From Tannerella sp. (GTDB lineage Bacteria; Bacteroidota; Bacteroidia; Bacteroidales; Tannerellaceae): 5,404 nt of DNA. The translations under genes were made by a program, and so were the position numbers. This document shows, one piece after another, positions 5,358 through 5,404 of the stretch; within the stretch, counting starts at the first letter, position 1, and each line of letters starts with the position of its first letter. The stretch is taken from assembly GCA_031271245.1 (NCBI GenBank), contig JAISWC010000105.1:1-5404 (forward strand), given 5' to 3'. The notes beneath the pieces were generated by a model that saw only the letters and a list, made by a program, of their open reading frames with translations, made no database searches and was not told the origin of the DNA.

Positions 5358-5404
5358 CTACAACCCGCGGATTTCGTCTGCCGTCAAGCCGGTCAGTTCG
5401 ATGA
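5358..5404 (-). CDS. Last 14 codons of a minus-strand gene, possibly an Rpn/YhgA-like nuclease
   Basis: Reading inward from the right edge on the minus strand, one frame gives IELTGLTADEIRGL and then TAG (5358-5360). A TGL-x-x-(D/E)EI-x-x-L ending is typical of PD-(D/E)XK proteins of the Rpn/YhgA-like family, often annotated as transposases or recombination-promoting nucleases. That is recall applied to 14 residues, so both the gene and the family are tentative. It would lie 52 bases upstream of the kinase start, in the same direction. Confidence 0.4.
   Translation of the reverse strand, partial: IELTGLTADEIRGL

Noticed and set aside
4730..5404. A plus-strand open frame of 224 codons reaching the right edge
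   Set aside because: It is antisense to the N-terminal half of the kinase and to the partial gene beyond it. No domain is recognisable.

Overview
The window reads as ordinary chromosomal DNA from a member of the Bacteroidota, most likely Bacteroidales. Two proteins end in C-terminal domains of the type IX secretion (T9SS) type A kind. One promoter has the Bacteroidota layout (TTTG, 20 bp, TAACTTTG). Most starts lack a Shine-Dalgarno sequence, and the histidine kinase is of a common Bacteroidota build. By eye the DNA is a little over half G+C, so a higher-GC genus is likelier than a low-GC Bacteroides. I cannot name the genus.

Layout. Bases 2-1114 (+) hold the C-terminal part of a large secreted surface protein. 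It runs toward a second secreted protein, 1239-2357 (-), made of YD-like repeats plus a T9SS sorting domain. The 124-base convergent gap between them holds a 7-bp tandem repeat (1117-1158) and a perfect 32-bp palindrome (1176-1207). Next comes a minus-strand operon: a clear promoter (3905-3936), a possible 20-codon leader ORF (3809-3871), a PlsC-like acyltransferase (3267-3812) and a YafV/Nit2-type omega-amidase (2463-3251). The 246 bases at 3872-4117 carry this promoter, three degenerate 20-bp direct repeats (4010-4069) and the end of a second heptamer tract (4102-4136). A two-transmembrane sensor histidine kinase fills 4118-5305 (-). Bases 5358-5404 are the last 14 codons of another minus-strand gene, perhaps an Rpn/YhgA-like nuclease.

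Function. The left third concerns exported surface proteins. The middle operon pairs membrane phospholipid acylation with metabolite repair, and no direct biochemical link between the two is evident. The kinase has no response regulator in view. I see no CRISPR array, tRNA, rRNA, intact insertion sequence or obvious new defence system. The most interesting items are small: the coupled leader ORF, the 20-bp direct repeats, and the heptamer and palindrome elements at gene ends, one of which supplies the kinase's last codons and stop.
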